Below are positions 9,758 to 19,119 of a stretch of 43,411 nt of DNA, piece by piece. The stretch spans positions 1-43,411 of the forward strand of contig JAQMWT010000228.1 in the NCBI GenBank assembly GCA_029834535.1, in the 5' to 3' direction. Below the pieces are notes generated by a model. It saw only the letters and a list, made by a program, of their open reading frames with translations, was not told where the DNA came from and did no database searches. Both the position numbers and the translations under genes were made by a program. Numbering within the stretch: position 1 is the first letter of the stretch; each line of letters opens with the position of its first letter. Origin of the DNA: Chrysophaeum taylorii. Its lineage: Eukaryota > Sar > Pelagophyceae > Pelagomonadales > Pelagomonadaceae.

Positions 9758-11395
9758 TTCGCCGATTGACGGGCCGACTGTGTCGCCAACGGCCAACCAG
9801 CCGTCAAAAACCCTTAAGAGGAGGAGGCTCTCGCCGTGTCCGGAAGGAAGGAACCCATACTGCTCCTTCCTTGGTGAGCGGTCGATACAGCTTTCCAACG
9901 TCGAGCACTGCAGCCAGATCTGTGAAGAAGCCGACTTCATCCTTCTTTCTTCAAGCTCAGGATAATGCTCTTTCCAGTCGAACGATCTCGACAGCCTGAT
10001 GATCCATAGAGTGAAGACCTACCTGTTCAAACTCCTAAACATTGAAAAAATCGGGCATCTGGTTCTTCTCAGGCATAGCAAAAGAAGGCTATGCGTCGCC
10101 ACAAATGTCGTCGTCCCAAGCGTCGTGTGCGTCGAGCGCCGCCAAGAGACTGCGGGCAGGCGCAGGCTCGGAGGGCGGCGCGGACTCGGAGGAGGAAGTA
10201 TTTGCCTTTTCGTGGTGGAATGCAGTCCGTGCGTTAATCACATATTCTTCCTTGAGCAAGCAAGCAACTTCCTGGCAAGAGCTCTCTGATTACGGACGAC
10301 GGGTGCCGGCAGTTGAGAGTCCGAAATTCAAGAAGGAAGGCAATCAGCTCGCGATCGTTGAAGAATTCGTAGTCGAAGTGACGCACGTAGTTGTTTTCAT
10401 TATTCCCGCAAAAAAAACGACGCTCACATTCGAGAATAGCCTGCTCAAGACAGATTTTGCCGGTCTCGCTGAGGTCGTCAACATCGACAGTCTTACGTGG
10501 TATGGATTTCGCAGTTATTTATGTTCGGGAGATCAATGACTTCTAACTTCCCAGCTCGCAGAGAGTCGATCATGTTGTGCTTGATCAATGCGGCGTACGC
10601 CCCCAGAGGTATAAGTGTTCGTGTTGCACGAAAGCAACGGCATCATCCGTTATAGCAAAAATCGCCTTCAGCCAACGCCACCCATTGCTCATCGCTGATT
10701 GTCCAGGGGAGTCCAACGTTGGTAGCCGCGTGCAGTTTGAGCACACGTGGTGCGTGCGCAGCAAGGAACGAATAAGTTGGTATCGCGCCCGGAACCTCGT
10801 CTTATTGAGGTCGAGCTTGAGCTTCGGCGATTCATTTCCCCGGCTGTAATGGCAAAAAGCGCATGCAGATCCTTCAAACGTGTGCCGTGAGAAGAAAAGG
10901 ACTTGGCTCCATCGTGGCCACCACTGTTCAGCAGCTCCTGGCCTGCTGGGAATGCACCTGCTTGTCTCTGGATCGTGTCAAGTCGCCACATGCCGCTGCC
11001 GAGATTTTTGAGATATCATGCATGTCACAAGCTTCTTCGACCTCAACAAAAAATTCTTCGGCGACGCCAATTTGGGAGCCCGGTCTCTTGAACAATGGTT
11101 GCGGCCGCCAAATCGATATCGATTCCCGCACGCTTCACGACCACAGAACGGAGCAGAGAAGCCGTACCGGAATCGGTTCCGTAGTCGTCAGCTGGAACGA
11201 GGCCCACGCGGGAACACCGTCTCAACGCCACTCCAATCGGACAAGATGAAGGCTAGGCCAATGGCCTGTCGCTTGAACTTCTTATCCTTGAGTGTCCCGC
11301 CGCCGTCATGCAGCACACACCTGGGGGGCGAATGGATTGCCGAAAGCCGCCGCTTCATAACACTCCGTCACGACGTGCTTCGAGATTCGAACAAC

Positions 11396-12224
11396 ACAAG
11401 TGCAGGCCAGTAAGTTCACCTAGTCCCAATCTCTAACCCCAGTAAATTCGGCGTAAACCCTCTCGTGCTCACATCCACTCACCCCACTCTCCTTTGAACT
11501 CGTCGCCGTCACCCCCGCCAATCTAAGCTGCTTTCATCCGCACACGCCGCCGCTAACCATTGAGTTTACTCTAAAAACCCTAGTAAGCTCACTTGGTCCC
11601 AGTAACTTCACCTGGTCACTAAGTTGTCCCAATCTCTAACCCCAGTAAGTTCACCTGGTTCCAGTAAGTTCACCTGGTCCCAGAAACTTCACCTACAGTG
11701 CGCGTGTAGACGCCGGGAGGGGGCTTATCGCTGGATATTGCGCAGCACGTGTGGGATAGGGTGGAGTCGTCGACCCAGAAGAGGATATCCTCGGGGTTAG
11801 TTGCCGATCGACAGAGAGCCACGTAGAGCAGCTGGACGTGGTGGCAGAAGACGGGCTTGGGCAAGAGGACGCCGACCTCGCGGGGCGTCTGCGCCCTGGC
11901 TCTTGTTGATCGTTTGGCGTAGGCGGGCCTTAAGGGATGCAGGTTGGAGGAGCCTCGGTGACAACGACACGATCGATCATGTATCTGGTACCGTTGCAGT
12001 GGCCGTGCGAGACGGGTCGAGGTTGCGAAGACCTTAAGCTCGCGATCAAAGTCAGCATGCCGTTGGTTGTCGGGGAGTTGAAAACTCGACTGTAAAGAGC
12101 GAGGCGTCGGCTTCCGACCTAGTCTGCCTACAAGAACTCCGACGCCTCGTCTCCGGGAAAAAAAGGCCGCGGTCCAGTCGACATTTAAAGAGAGACAAAC
12201 ATCTGTCGGTTAGTAGTAGTAAGG
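11396..12224 (-). mobile_element. Dispersed Helitron-derived unit inside hAT-1 copy A
   Basis: It has the same plus-strand start (ACAAGTGCAGGCC) as the array units, and its end (TAGTAGTAGTAAGG) is a variant of theirs. It is internally shortened, missing about 180 bp upstream of the helicase remnant. The flanks, TTCGAACAAC on the left and AAAACAACGATATTC on the right, can be aligned with the uninterrupted hAT-1 copy B near 26155-26175. The repeated ACAAC/AACAAC at both borders may be a short target duplication or chance. Confidence 0.8.
11700..12120 (-). pseudogene. Helitron helicase C-terminal remnant, dispersed copy
   Basis: Carries the TINKSQGQT, PKPVFCH and QLLYVALCRS region in broken frames, with small insertions (for example an extra GCA near 11829 and extra bases near 11842) not shared by the array, so it has drifted independently. 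Confidence 0.75.
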
Positions 12225-12727
12225 AAAACAACGATATTCGGCGTTGTTCCACCCATTCATCAAACAGCGCCTTTCGAGTCATGAACGAGGGCGCTTGCCT
12301 TTCCCGCCGCGGTAATAATAATACGCCGCCTCAATTATTTGGTTGCGATGATCTTCGTCGTCAGTCAAAGGTGCGCTTGGGGAAAATCCGCTGCTGCGAC
12401 GTGTACGCGTAGTGCCGAGCCGAGAACGTCGCCATCATCAGGGACGAGTGCTTTGCTTGGCATGGGCATGGGCATGAAGTATCTCGTAATATCCGATTAA
12501 CCCTTCGAGGCAGGCAGCCACAACGGCCGTCATAAAAAAACGCTCCTCCTTTTCTTGGTCTGTCTTCCGTTTCTTGGTGAGCTGTCAACAGCTCGTTGTC
12601 GAATCCTCCTCCTCCTCCTCTGGATGCGCAGCCTTGAAGTGGGCCGGCCCCAAGAGGGCTAGGTCGTCTGTCTGCCAGGTGCCTTTCTTTCTTGAAGTCT
12701 CTCGTCACCACCTTCAGGCGCTCGTGA

Positions 12728-12770
12728 AGCTCAGCTCAGCTCAGCTCAGCTCAGCTCAGCTCAGCTCAGC
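12728..12770. repeat. (AGCTC)n microsatellite
   Basis: About 8.6 copies of AGCTC, lying about 25 bp beyond the stop codon of the cycloisomerase gene and next to the 5' end of hAT-1 copy A. Confidence 0.95.
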
Positions 12771-12793
12771 CAGCAGCCTACTCGTCAGTCTTT

Positions 12794-13606
12794 TTAAGTA
12801 TGGGTGATGTGGAGGGGAATGGAGAGGGCTAAGCGCACGAAGTCGAGGAGACAGAGGACCGCGAAGGAAGCGGCGAAGGCATGGATGGCCGCGTCCGATA
12901 GGGTGGACGGGAGGTGGTAGAAGGCGGGAAAGGAGACGACGAAGTAGAGAGCGTAAAAAGCCGATCCAAGGACATAGGCAGTATCCCGGTCTTGAAAGGT
13001 ATAGTAGGGAAAGGCGGATATTGTGAAAGCTTCGAGGAATGCGGTGAGGTATGCGAAACTACATATAAAAGAAATTTTGTAAATTCGGCGAAAATCAGTT
13101 GCGATAAATCCTGTTTCTAAAACTCGCAACCCAAAATTGCTCAAAACGTGGTAAAAACAAAAGTAAAAATGCGTCGCAAAAAACATTGGAATCGGGACGT
13201 TGTTTACGCGTATCGCAGGCATCGTATACGACGCTCCGAGAATCGAATAAAAGTAATGCGTGTACCAGTAATTTCCCGCGAAACCGAAAATTCCAAGCCA
13301 CAAATTCGCTCGAAGGCTGTACCCGCCTCGCACGACGGCTTGGACATAAAGCGGCGTCGCCAACCCCCCGCACACCAAGATATATGTCCACGCCGTAAAA
13401 GATTCGTACCATTCGAATCCAACAATCGCTCCAAAAACCGTTATCCACACCACGCCGTACTTCAAGAACCAAACTTCGGTGCGTCGTTGGTCCAAATCAT
13501 TCGCGAGCCATCGCATCTTTCCAGTCGGCCGAAGCCCAAACGACATCCCGACCAAACCCGCGCTCAAACCAAAAAGAATACTCGCCATCTTCGCGACAAC
13601 CTCCAT
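12794..13606 (-). CDS. CPI1: Cycloeucalenol cycloisomerase
   Basis: This enzyme (EC 5.5.1.9) opens the cyclopropane ring of cycloeucalenol to give obtusifoliol, in sterol synthesis from cycloartenol at the endoplasmic reticulum membrane. The intact 270-residue frame has about the family length and no cofactor-type motif, as expected. Family landmarks are clear: ANLWLGIFGFAGNYWYTHYF (100-119) running into LGASYTMP (123-130), NNVPIPMFFATH (135-146), FYHVLSNFGLR (151-161), AFPYYTFQDRDTAYVLGS (198-215) and YALYFVVSFPAF (218-229). Six to eight hydrophobic segments span the length. The start at 13606 (MEVVAK) is the first Met; Met7 is an alternative. The stop is TAA at 12794-12796, and no intron is needed. 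It stands alone between a hAT remnant downstream and simple sequence upstream. It is the best-preserved host gene here and looks functional. Confidence 0.93.
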   Translation of the reverse strand: MEVVAKMASILFGLSAGLVGMSFGLRPTGKMRWLANDLDQRRTEVWFLKYGVVWITVFGAIVGFEWYESFTAWTYILVCGGLATPLYVQAVVRGGYSLRANLWLGIFGFAGNYWYTHYFYSILGASYTMPAIRVNNVPIPMFFATHFYFCFYHVLSNFGLRVLETGFIATDFRRIYKISFICSFAYLTAFLEAFTISAFPYYTFQDRDTAYVLGSAFYALYFVVSFPAFYHLPSTLSDAAIHAFAASFAVLCLLDFVRLALSIPLHITHT

Positions 13607-13849
13607 ATTAGGGTAAGCATAATGCTTTCCTTCTTCTTCTTCTTGTTGGTACTTACTTGAGGCCAGTCGTTTTTTTTTTTAACGGAAGCAAAGACGTGGT
13701 GGTGGGAAGCAACTACATGGTTCGCGAACGTGGGTGGTTCGCATCCCAACAACAACAAAGCGCGAACGACGCGAACTCGCCGCGGAGCCTGCAGGCACCC
13801 AGCGATTGCCGAGGAGAAGAAGCCATTCAAGCCATCATCATCATCATCA
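13607..13849. other. Upstream region of CPI1; no gene seen
   Basis: Contains (TTC)n near 13627-13643, a T-run near 13670, and a (CAT)n microsatellite at about 13833-13854. The CPI1 promoter presumably lies here, but no specific element is convincing. Confidence 0.4.
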
Positions 13850-14905
13850 TCATTCAGCTCGAATCACTCGACAAGCTGAAACGAGACCCACTTTTCATGT
13901 ACCGATGATGCGCAAGACGGGGCCTCGTGAACAAGCGCAACTTCCATGAGGTGGAATGGGAAGAATGCGATGGATTGGTCTCGACTGCTCGGGATATTTG
14001 CATAAAAGAAGAACCGGAGAGGCGCTGCACGCAGTTCACCCCCATCAAGAAGGCTGTCGGGTCGGCGGCAACCTGATGATGATGCTGAGCCCTTCGATCA
14101 ATATTGAAAAAAAAAGTGCTCCCTGTTGCGGCGCAGGCTGCTACTTTAGTAGTAGTAGTCAAGAGACTCGGTTCGACACTACATGGAGAGAGAGGCAGCG
14201 CGCGCGGTGGACTTGATGCAAGCAGCGGAGCCAACGCTGCTGCTGCCTTCCCCGACGAAGCGACGCAAAACGAATCATGGTGATGACAACAACGACGACG
14301 AGAATCTGCTAGATTTAGGTAGCGCGACAGCGTCAACTCGAAGAAGGCCGCAAGTGCTCCGCAAGCCCACAACGCACAAGTAGAAAAGGCAAAGAAGTTC
14401 CTCTCTATGCCCAGGACAGAATGGTCACGTTTCGTCAAAGAAGTGATGGCATTCTTCTTCGAGGCAAGCGACCTGCTTCAAACGTACGCTGATCCCAAGA
14501 TCCGGGCAGATAACTACCCGCCTGCGACGTTCGTGTTCGAAAGAAGAAAAGGCAGCGCGACTCAGACTGAGGCGCACGAGGAACGCGTGTTCCGATTTTT
14601 TTGGGGAAACTGACTGACTGACGAAAAGCGCGCTCCGTTTTTATTCTTCAAGTGTCTCGCCTCGATAATTATAATTCTTGGTTCGTCATCAAACATTGAC
14701 TACCCCATCATCTATCTGGAAGTACGTGCATGGCAACATTGATTATGACCGCCTGTGGGAAATCTACTAGAGAAGACGCCAAACACACTAGGCCGCGATC
14801 ATGATTTTCCAGGCGAAGAAACTGACGTCGATGATGATGATGATGATGACGGCGAAGATGCGGAGGAAGCGAACGACAACGACTTCTGACGACGACGACG
14901 ACGAC
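13850..14905 (+). pseudogene. hAT family 2 transposase, C-terminal fragment
   Basis: It parallels 20210-21131 of the larger hAT-2 copy in order and wording. Segments are LESLDKLKRDP and NKRNFHEVEWEECDG (larger copy: KLDDIPWDDVDQ); then a PTKRRKTNHGDDNNDDENLL acidic patch followed by DLGSA (larger copy: KKKRRTAASNSNSDDDLLDL); then YPPATFVFE with TEAHEERVFR (larger copy: YPTATLLFE with TQAREERVFR); and finally LEKTPNTLG with an acidic tail. The (GAT)n at 14832-14852 and (GAC)n at 14891-14909 encode that tail. Several stops and frame changes make it non-functional. Confidence 0.6.
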
Positions 14906-15300
14906 GACTGAGAGGCATCAAAACAACAACACGGTATATTCATATGACCGCCATGTTCTTTTCACATGCACCTGGTGCCGCCGTGTCTCGGAACGTCGAA
15001 GACTCTAGGACAAGCCGCAGCTTCTCTCACCACCCTCCCTACTACCCCCTCCCCTTTACTACTCCCAACCCCCCCTCCCCTCGCTCTGCTCTCGCCTCAC
15101 TCAACGCTCCGGCTTTGATCTCCCCCCCCTCTCCCTTCTTCGCCAGCCCCGCCTTATCCTAAGAGTTCTTAACTCCGTAACCAACCCCTCCCCTCTTAGG
15201 AGTCGACCTTTAACCCCCCCCCCCTCCCCTCCCCAAAAACTGCCTCGTCCACAAATTGCGGCCTGCGGCGACGCAGTTGTACTATCAAAAAGTGAGTAAG
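14906..15300. other. Pyrimidine-rich stretch, no gene seen
   Basis: About 15020-15240 is strongly C/T-rich on the plus strand, with runs such as CCCCTCCCCTTTACTACTCC and a C-run near 15215. The open frame over it (15101-15457, minus) is a composition effect. Confidence 0.6.
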
Positions 15301-15329
15301 ACTTAGTGCAGAGGGCAGACAATCGCGAA

Positions 15330-16680
15330 TGCGGACAGGCAGCGAACGAGAGAACGCGAACACTGGGTTCGTTGCTTCCTTTACTCGTTCTCCACCAGTT
15401 GCAAAATTTGCTATGCTCGAGGCCGTCTTTACGAGTTCCGAAACGTCGTCGCCTCACCGCCTCCTACTGGAGACCCGGGGTCGGGCTCGTGGCCGGGCTG
15501 CGCGAGGTGCCCGTACAGCGCAAAGACGGGGACGCGCATATTCGCGGCGCCTTACGTCTTCCGGCGTATGTATCGCGGATGGAACGACGTTCAATCTCCT
15601 CCTGGAACAACGGATTCGGCCCACCATCGAGACAGAGGACGTTGATCAAGCCGTCCGCTGCGCAGGCTCCGAGGGAGGTCGGTCTCCCCTGAGGTCCGAC
15701 TCGCCACGACGACGATACGTTTTCTTGCTGGTGGCCACGGGACGTCCAGTCCAACTTCGGCGTGTCGCTGGCTGAGTTTTATCGGTCGGTTTATCGCGTC
15801 GTCTAACGCGATCAACGCACAGTTTCGGGTCGAGGTTCCGATCGATGACGAGGATGAGTGAGCTACGGCGCCTGGATGGAGCAGCAGCAGCGGTTTGCCG
15901 CCAAGTCTCGCCGCCAAGTTCTGCGCGGCGTCGCTGGCGCCATCGATGGCTGCTGCTGCTGCTGTATCTGGATGAAGAACGTCCACAATCCTCCTCGGCG
16001 CTACTATTGCGCCCGCAAGGAGACGTACGCGTTGCTTCTCCTGGTACAACTTCTGACGACGCTGACCGCCGCCGCTTCGCGTGGTTCGACGTGTCCTCCG
16101 TCACACCAGCGACGCACGATTCGCTTTGCCTGGTCTGGGTGCATGTTTTTTCTCATCGCATCGCGAATGGCGAGCTCTCGGAATAAATCTTTCACCTTGA
16201 TTGGCGACAATGCTTTTACCTGCACCCACAACATGATTAAACAAAAAAAAAACGGTAACGACGACGACTTTAACTTTGAGCTCCTCAGCTCCCTGCGCAT
16301 CAACGTGGAGTGCGGCGCCTTCGGCGAATTAATTCGCCGCTGGGGCATGCATCATGTGGCGCCCTCTCGAAATCGCCTTTAAGAACCGGGCCGCAGTTGT
16401 TGGTTGCTGCATTCCGTAACGCCACAATTTCCTCGTCGACCAACGAATTTCGATGGTCTCGGCGCTGATGCGCGAGGGCTCCGACCTCACCGGAATCCAG
16501 CCTGACCTTTCGGAACGCCCCCCTTATCTAGACAGGGACGGCAGGCCTGTAGAGAACCTCCGGGGCTGCACCTGCGAAACTTGCCGCGGCGCCGACGACA
16601 CTGTGCGCGACACCACAACCCTAACCCCGACCACGCGCGCCGCCGCGGAATGGAGCAGCAAGTGCGCGATGCAGGGCTAG
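15330..16680 (+). pseudogene. PIF/Harbinger-type (DDE_Tnp_4) transposase remnant
   Basis: A cut-and-paste DNA transposase of the PIF/Harbinger superfamily, recognised from its catalytic-domain landmarks in the right order across different frames: GVAGAIDG (near 15926-15949), YYCARKETYALLLLVQ (16002-16049), RFAWFDVSSVTPATHDS (16073-16123), FTLIGDNAF (16191-16217), FNFELLSSLRINVE (16270-16310), AFGELIRRWGM (16317-16349), FKNRAAVVGC (16378-16408) and HNFLVDQR (16422-16445). These contain the expected acidic residues. Downstream, 16453-16680 continues openly with ERPPYLDRDGRPVENLRG and a CTCETC cysteine cluster. The upstream part (15330-15860) is coding-like but unassigned. Frameshifts between nearly every motif make it a dead copy. 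Terminal inverted repeats were not identified. Confidence 0.72.
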
Positions 16681-16689
16681 TGCGCCCTT

Positions 16690-17129
16690 ATCGTCGCCAG
16701 TCTTAGAGCTCATTTTATTGTAATAATAGTCTCCCTTTTTGTTCGCAGCTGGCTGCGTCGTTTGGTCTGATGGTGTGCATCATTCTGGAGGATATTATTG
16801 TAATTATTGTTTGCAACTCTCCTAGGCTCAAAGAGCCAAGATAGATGAGCGCGGAGGGAACCAAGGATGAAGTGAGAAGGCAAAGGAGATGAACGCAAAG
16901 GGGAACAAGGATGAAGCAAGAACGCAAAGAGGGGCAGTAGAAGTAGAAAGAAGGGAGCTGGACGAGAAGGAGTGACGCAAAGAGCTCTAGAAGACGTGTA
17001 GGCGAAAGAAAAGGAGAAGAAGGAGGATATTATTAGTAAAATGGTCACACGTGCCAAGGACATCGATGAGGACCAGGCCAAGCTCGCGCATGTGAGGAGG
17101 AGTTAAATACCGATCTCGTCGTCGGCGAC
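16690..17129. other. No gene seen
   Basis: Purine-rich on the plus strand at 16830-17030 (AAGGAGATGAACGC-type sequence). No supported gene. Confidence 0.5.
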
Positions 17130-17153
17130 TTCTTCTTCTTCTTCTTCTTCTTC
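17130..17153. repeat. (TTC)8 microsatellite
   Basis: On the minus strand this reads (GAA)n, a run of Glu at the far end of the neighbouring minus-strand pseudogene. Confidence 0.95.
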
Positions 17154-18400
17154 GTATTATTCGGCGTCATCTTCCATATTTTCTTCATCGACAGACAAGG
17201 TATAGAGGGATGGCTGCTTGCGAACGACGAAGAGGAGACGGGAGGAGTGGTGCGCGACGAAGAGAGACCGGTTTTACGATATTTGTTCGTCGACTTGATT
17301 TTTTCCTCCTTGATTCCGCGGCGAGGGTCGCTCGGTATTCCTCCACGAGGAAGGCGGGGAAGGGTGGGATCTTCGAGCTCCTTGGAAAGCCTAGCATATT
17401 TTTCGCCTGGCTCCCATGCTCGGGAGAGGTCTGAAGTTAGTTAGTTAGCTATCGTGCATCATCATTGATTTTGCTTTTCTGAGCGCTCCATTCAGTTCCC
17501 CTAGCTCAACTGAGAGGCGGTTGAGGGCCCTTACGTCGTCGTCGCTCTCTCTCCTTGATTTCGATCGGGCGGTCCATGATTTCGGCGATGTCTGAGCCGT
17601 CGAAGACACGCTTGCGGACGTTGTGCCATCCCGAGGGCGGCTCAGCGTCGACGTCGACTCTCCGTCGTGGCGCGCCTCCGTGGGCACGTCGATCATGGTC
17701 GACCGAAGAGGATGCCATACTCTGTGCCCGCGCAGTAGAGGTAGTAGATGGCCACGTCGCCTTGGCAGAAGTCGAAGAAATTGCTCGAGAAGACCTCGCC
17801 CTCTCTTTCTTTTGTCGTCAAGGCGATGCTCGTCTCTCCCTGACCGGAACGAATGAAATTCTTAAATATCTTGTCGTGTTCGGCGGCGCGTAGTTCGGCA
17901 AACTTTTTCTGGCTTTGCTGATAAGTCCAGGGCGGTGGCAAGGGTTGAGATTTTTGAGTTCCTCGGGGTAGCTTTCCTCGTTACGGCATCATAGGTTAAA
18001 GTCAAAGAGCTCGGCGTCAAGTCGTCGGGCGTGTTGAAGGTAGTGGCCGCCTGTTTTTTTCCATAACCAGTTCCAGTGTCCTTAGCGTCCAGCTCGGCCC
18101 GAGTCGCCGCCGTCTGGTCCCTTATGAGAAAGTCTGCCCGCAGCTTGAGACTTAAAGACGTTGACCACATATCCGCGGGTGGCTGTGCTGGCGGGTCCAG
18201 TGCTGAGTCGGTGGTGGCGGCGAATTCGCGCTGATCTGAGAGCCAACGACGGCTGCGTCCGTACCGGCGTCGCAGGAACAACACCGAGCGCAGCAACTGG
18301 TTCCGGTATGATGACCGCGTGCGCGGTGTCGGCTTCGTTCCAGTGGTCGTCCTCGTCGTTCGGTGATTCGTGCCAGGCAGTCAACCAAACGAGGCATCTG
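17140..18400 (-). pseudogene. Unidentified minus-strand protein remnant
   Basis: Coding-like segments follow one another on the minus strand in changing frames: TAWHESPNDEDDHWNEAD (18384-18331), LKLRADFLIRDQTAATRAEL with TTFNTPDDLTPSSLTLTYD (about 18150-17990), TYQQSQKKFAELRAAEHDKI and SSNFFDFCQGDVAIYYLYC (17930-17730), WHNVRKRVFDGSDIAEIMDR (17627-17568), and an acidic tail (LSVDEENMEDD, Glu run) near 17190-17140. No family is recognised. Short LINE 3' ends in plus orientation cut or border it at 17412-17452 and 18614-18690. Confidence 0.4.
17412..17452 (+). mobile_element. Very short LINE 3' end
   Basis: Carries the conserved LINE terminus CTCCCATGCYCGGGAGAG followed by GTCTGAAG and a (TTAG)n tail. 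It is shared with the copies at 18614, 24790, 29990 and 32490. Confidence 0.85.
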
Positions 18401-18613
18401 CCCTCCCGGCGTAGGTTGGCACCTATTCGCCTCTCGGGCGGGCCGGTTGGCAGCCGGAACGTTCGCAGTGGGACGGGGTATGGCCGGGGGGTGCAGACGG
18501 AAGGTTATCGACGAGTTGGTTGTCAGTCACATCGCGGTCTCCTCGTCGCATGGCGACAAGCTTGATGATCACTCTCCGCCGACCCACCTTTCGGCGCCCC
18601 TCGTCTACAGGCC

Positions 18614-18690
18614 CGTGATTCCGGACTGGCTCCTGTCGGTCCGGCCTGGCTCCCATGCTCGGGAGAGGTCTGAAGTTAGTTAAGTTAGTT
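18614..18690 (+). mobile_element. Short LINE 3' end
   Basis: Matches the last about 65 bp of the LINE family (GTGATTCCGGACTGGCTCC onwards), followed by GTTAGTTAAGTTAGTT. It is 5'-truncated. Confidence 0.85.
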
Positions 18691-18839
18691 CAAGGTTGTA
18701 AAGTCCGAGAGCATGCATGTCTCATCACACCCCCTGGTGTGCGATTGGCGCCGATGCTTGAGCTGTATGCATGTCGTGTAGAGGGACAGGGTAGTCATTT
18801 GCAAACTCAACTAAAGAAGCTCACGGATTTGGACCGTGA

Positions 18840-19000
18840 CCGCAAGTGTCCGCGACCAGGGGACCTGCGGATGCGGACACCCAGGGGATGCGTACACCGA
18901 GCGGACACGGATAGCCAGCGGATGCGGACACCCTGCGGAAACGGATAGCGCATGCACACACCTCGCGGATGCAGACACCCAGCAAATGCGGACGCCTGCT
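18840..19000. repeat. Left subterminal repeats of hAT-2
   Basis: About seven imperfect copies of GCGGATGCGGACACC spaced 15-25 bp apart. They are in the same orientation as the right-hand cluster. Confidence 0.7.
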
Positions 19001-19119
19001 GTCAGGGAGCGTCGCGTCTCTCCTTGTCTCCGCTGCTTGAGACAGACAATGGGTCCAACCCCACTCAATCCTTAACTTTAACCTCGTCTCCTAAGTGACA
19101 CAGCAAGCAAGAAGCGGTC

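Larger units (their letters stand above)
9810..12711 (-). pseudogene. hAT-1 transposase remnant, copy A
   Basis: Reading the minus strand from 12711, the start overlaps the post-zinc-finger segment (TAHQETEDRPRKGG in a shifted frame), then SLMMATFSARHYAYTSQ and KRTFD, then MTRKALFDEWVE, where the Helitron unit cuts in. The frame resumes at 11231 with GLVPADDYGTDSG and DIDLAAATIVQETGL. Later parts match copy B's LNKTRFRARYQ and EEFVVEVTHV regions. Frameshifts and stops are numerous. For a fuller description of the family see the copy at 25330-28210. Confidence 0.7.
9800..12715 (-). mobile_element. hAT family 1, copy A, truncated and interrupted
   Basis: It is a reverse-oriented counterpart of 25440-27700 (copy B). 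Identity is visible along 9810-11395 and 12235-12715. The gap between them is filled by a Helitron-derived unit (11396-12224). Copy A breaks off near 9800, at the point where copy B's C-terminal dimerisation region begins, so it lacks that end. Confidence 0.75.

Noticed and set aside
13148..13660. 170-residue open frame on the plus strand
   Set aside because: It is antisense to the intact cycloisomerase gene and has Arg/Asn-rich composition without motifs.
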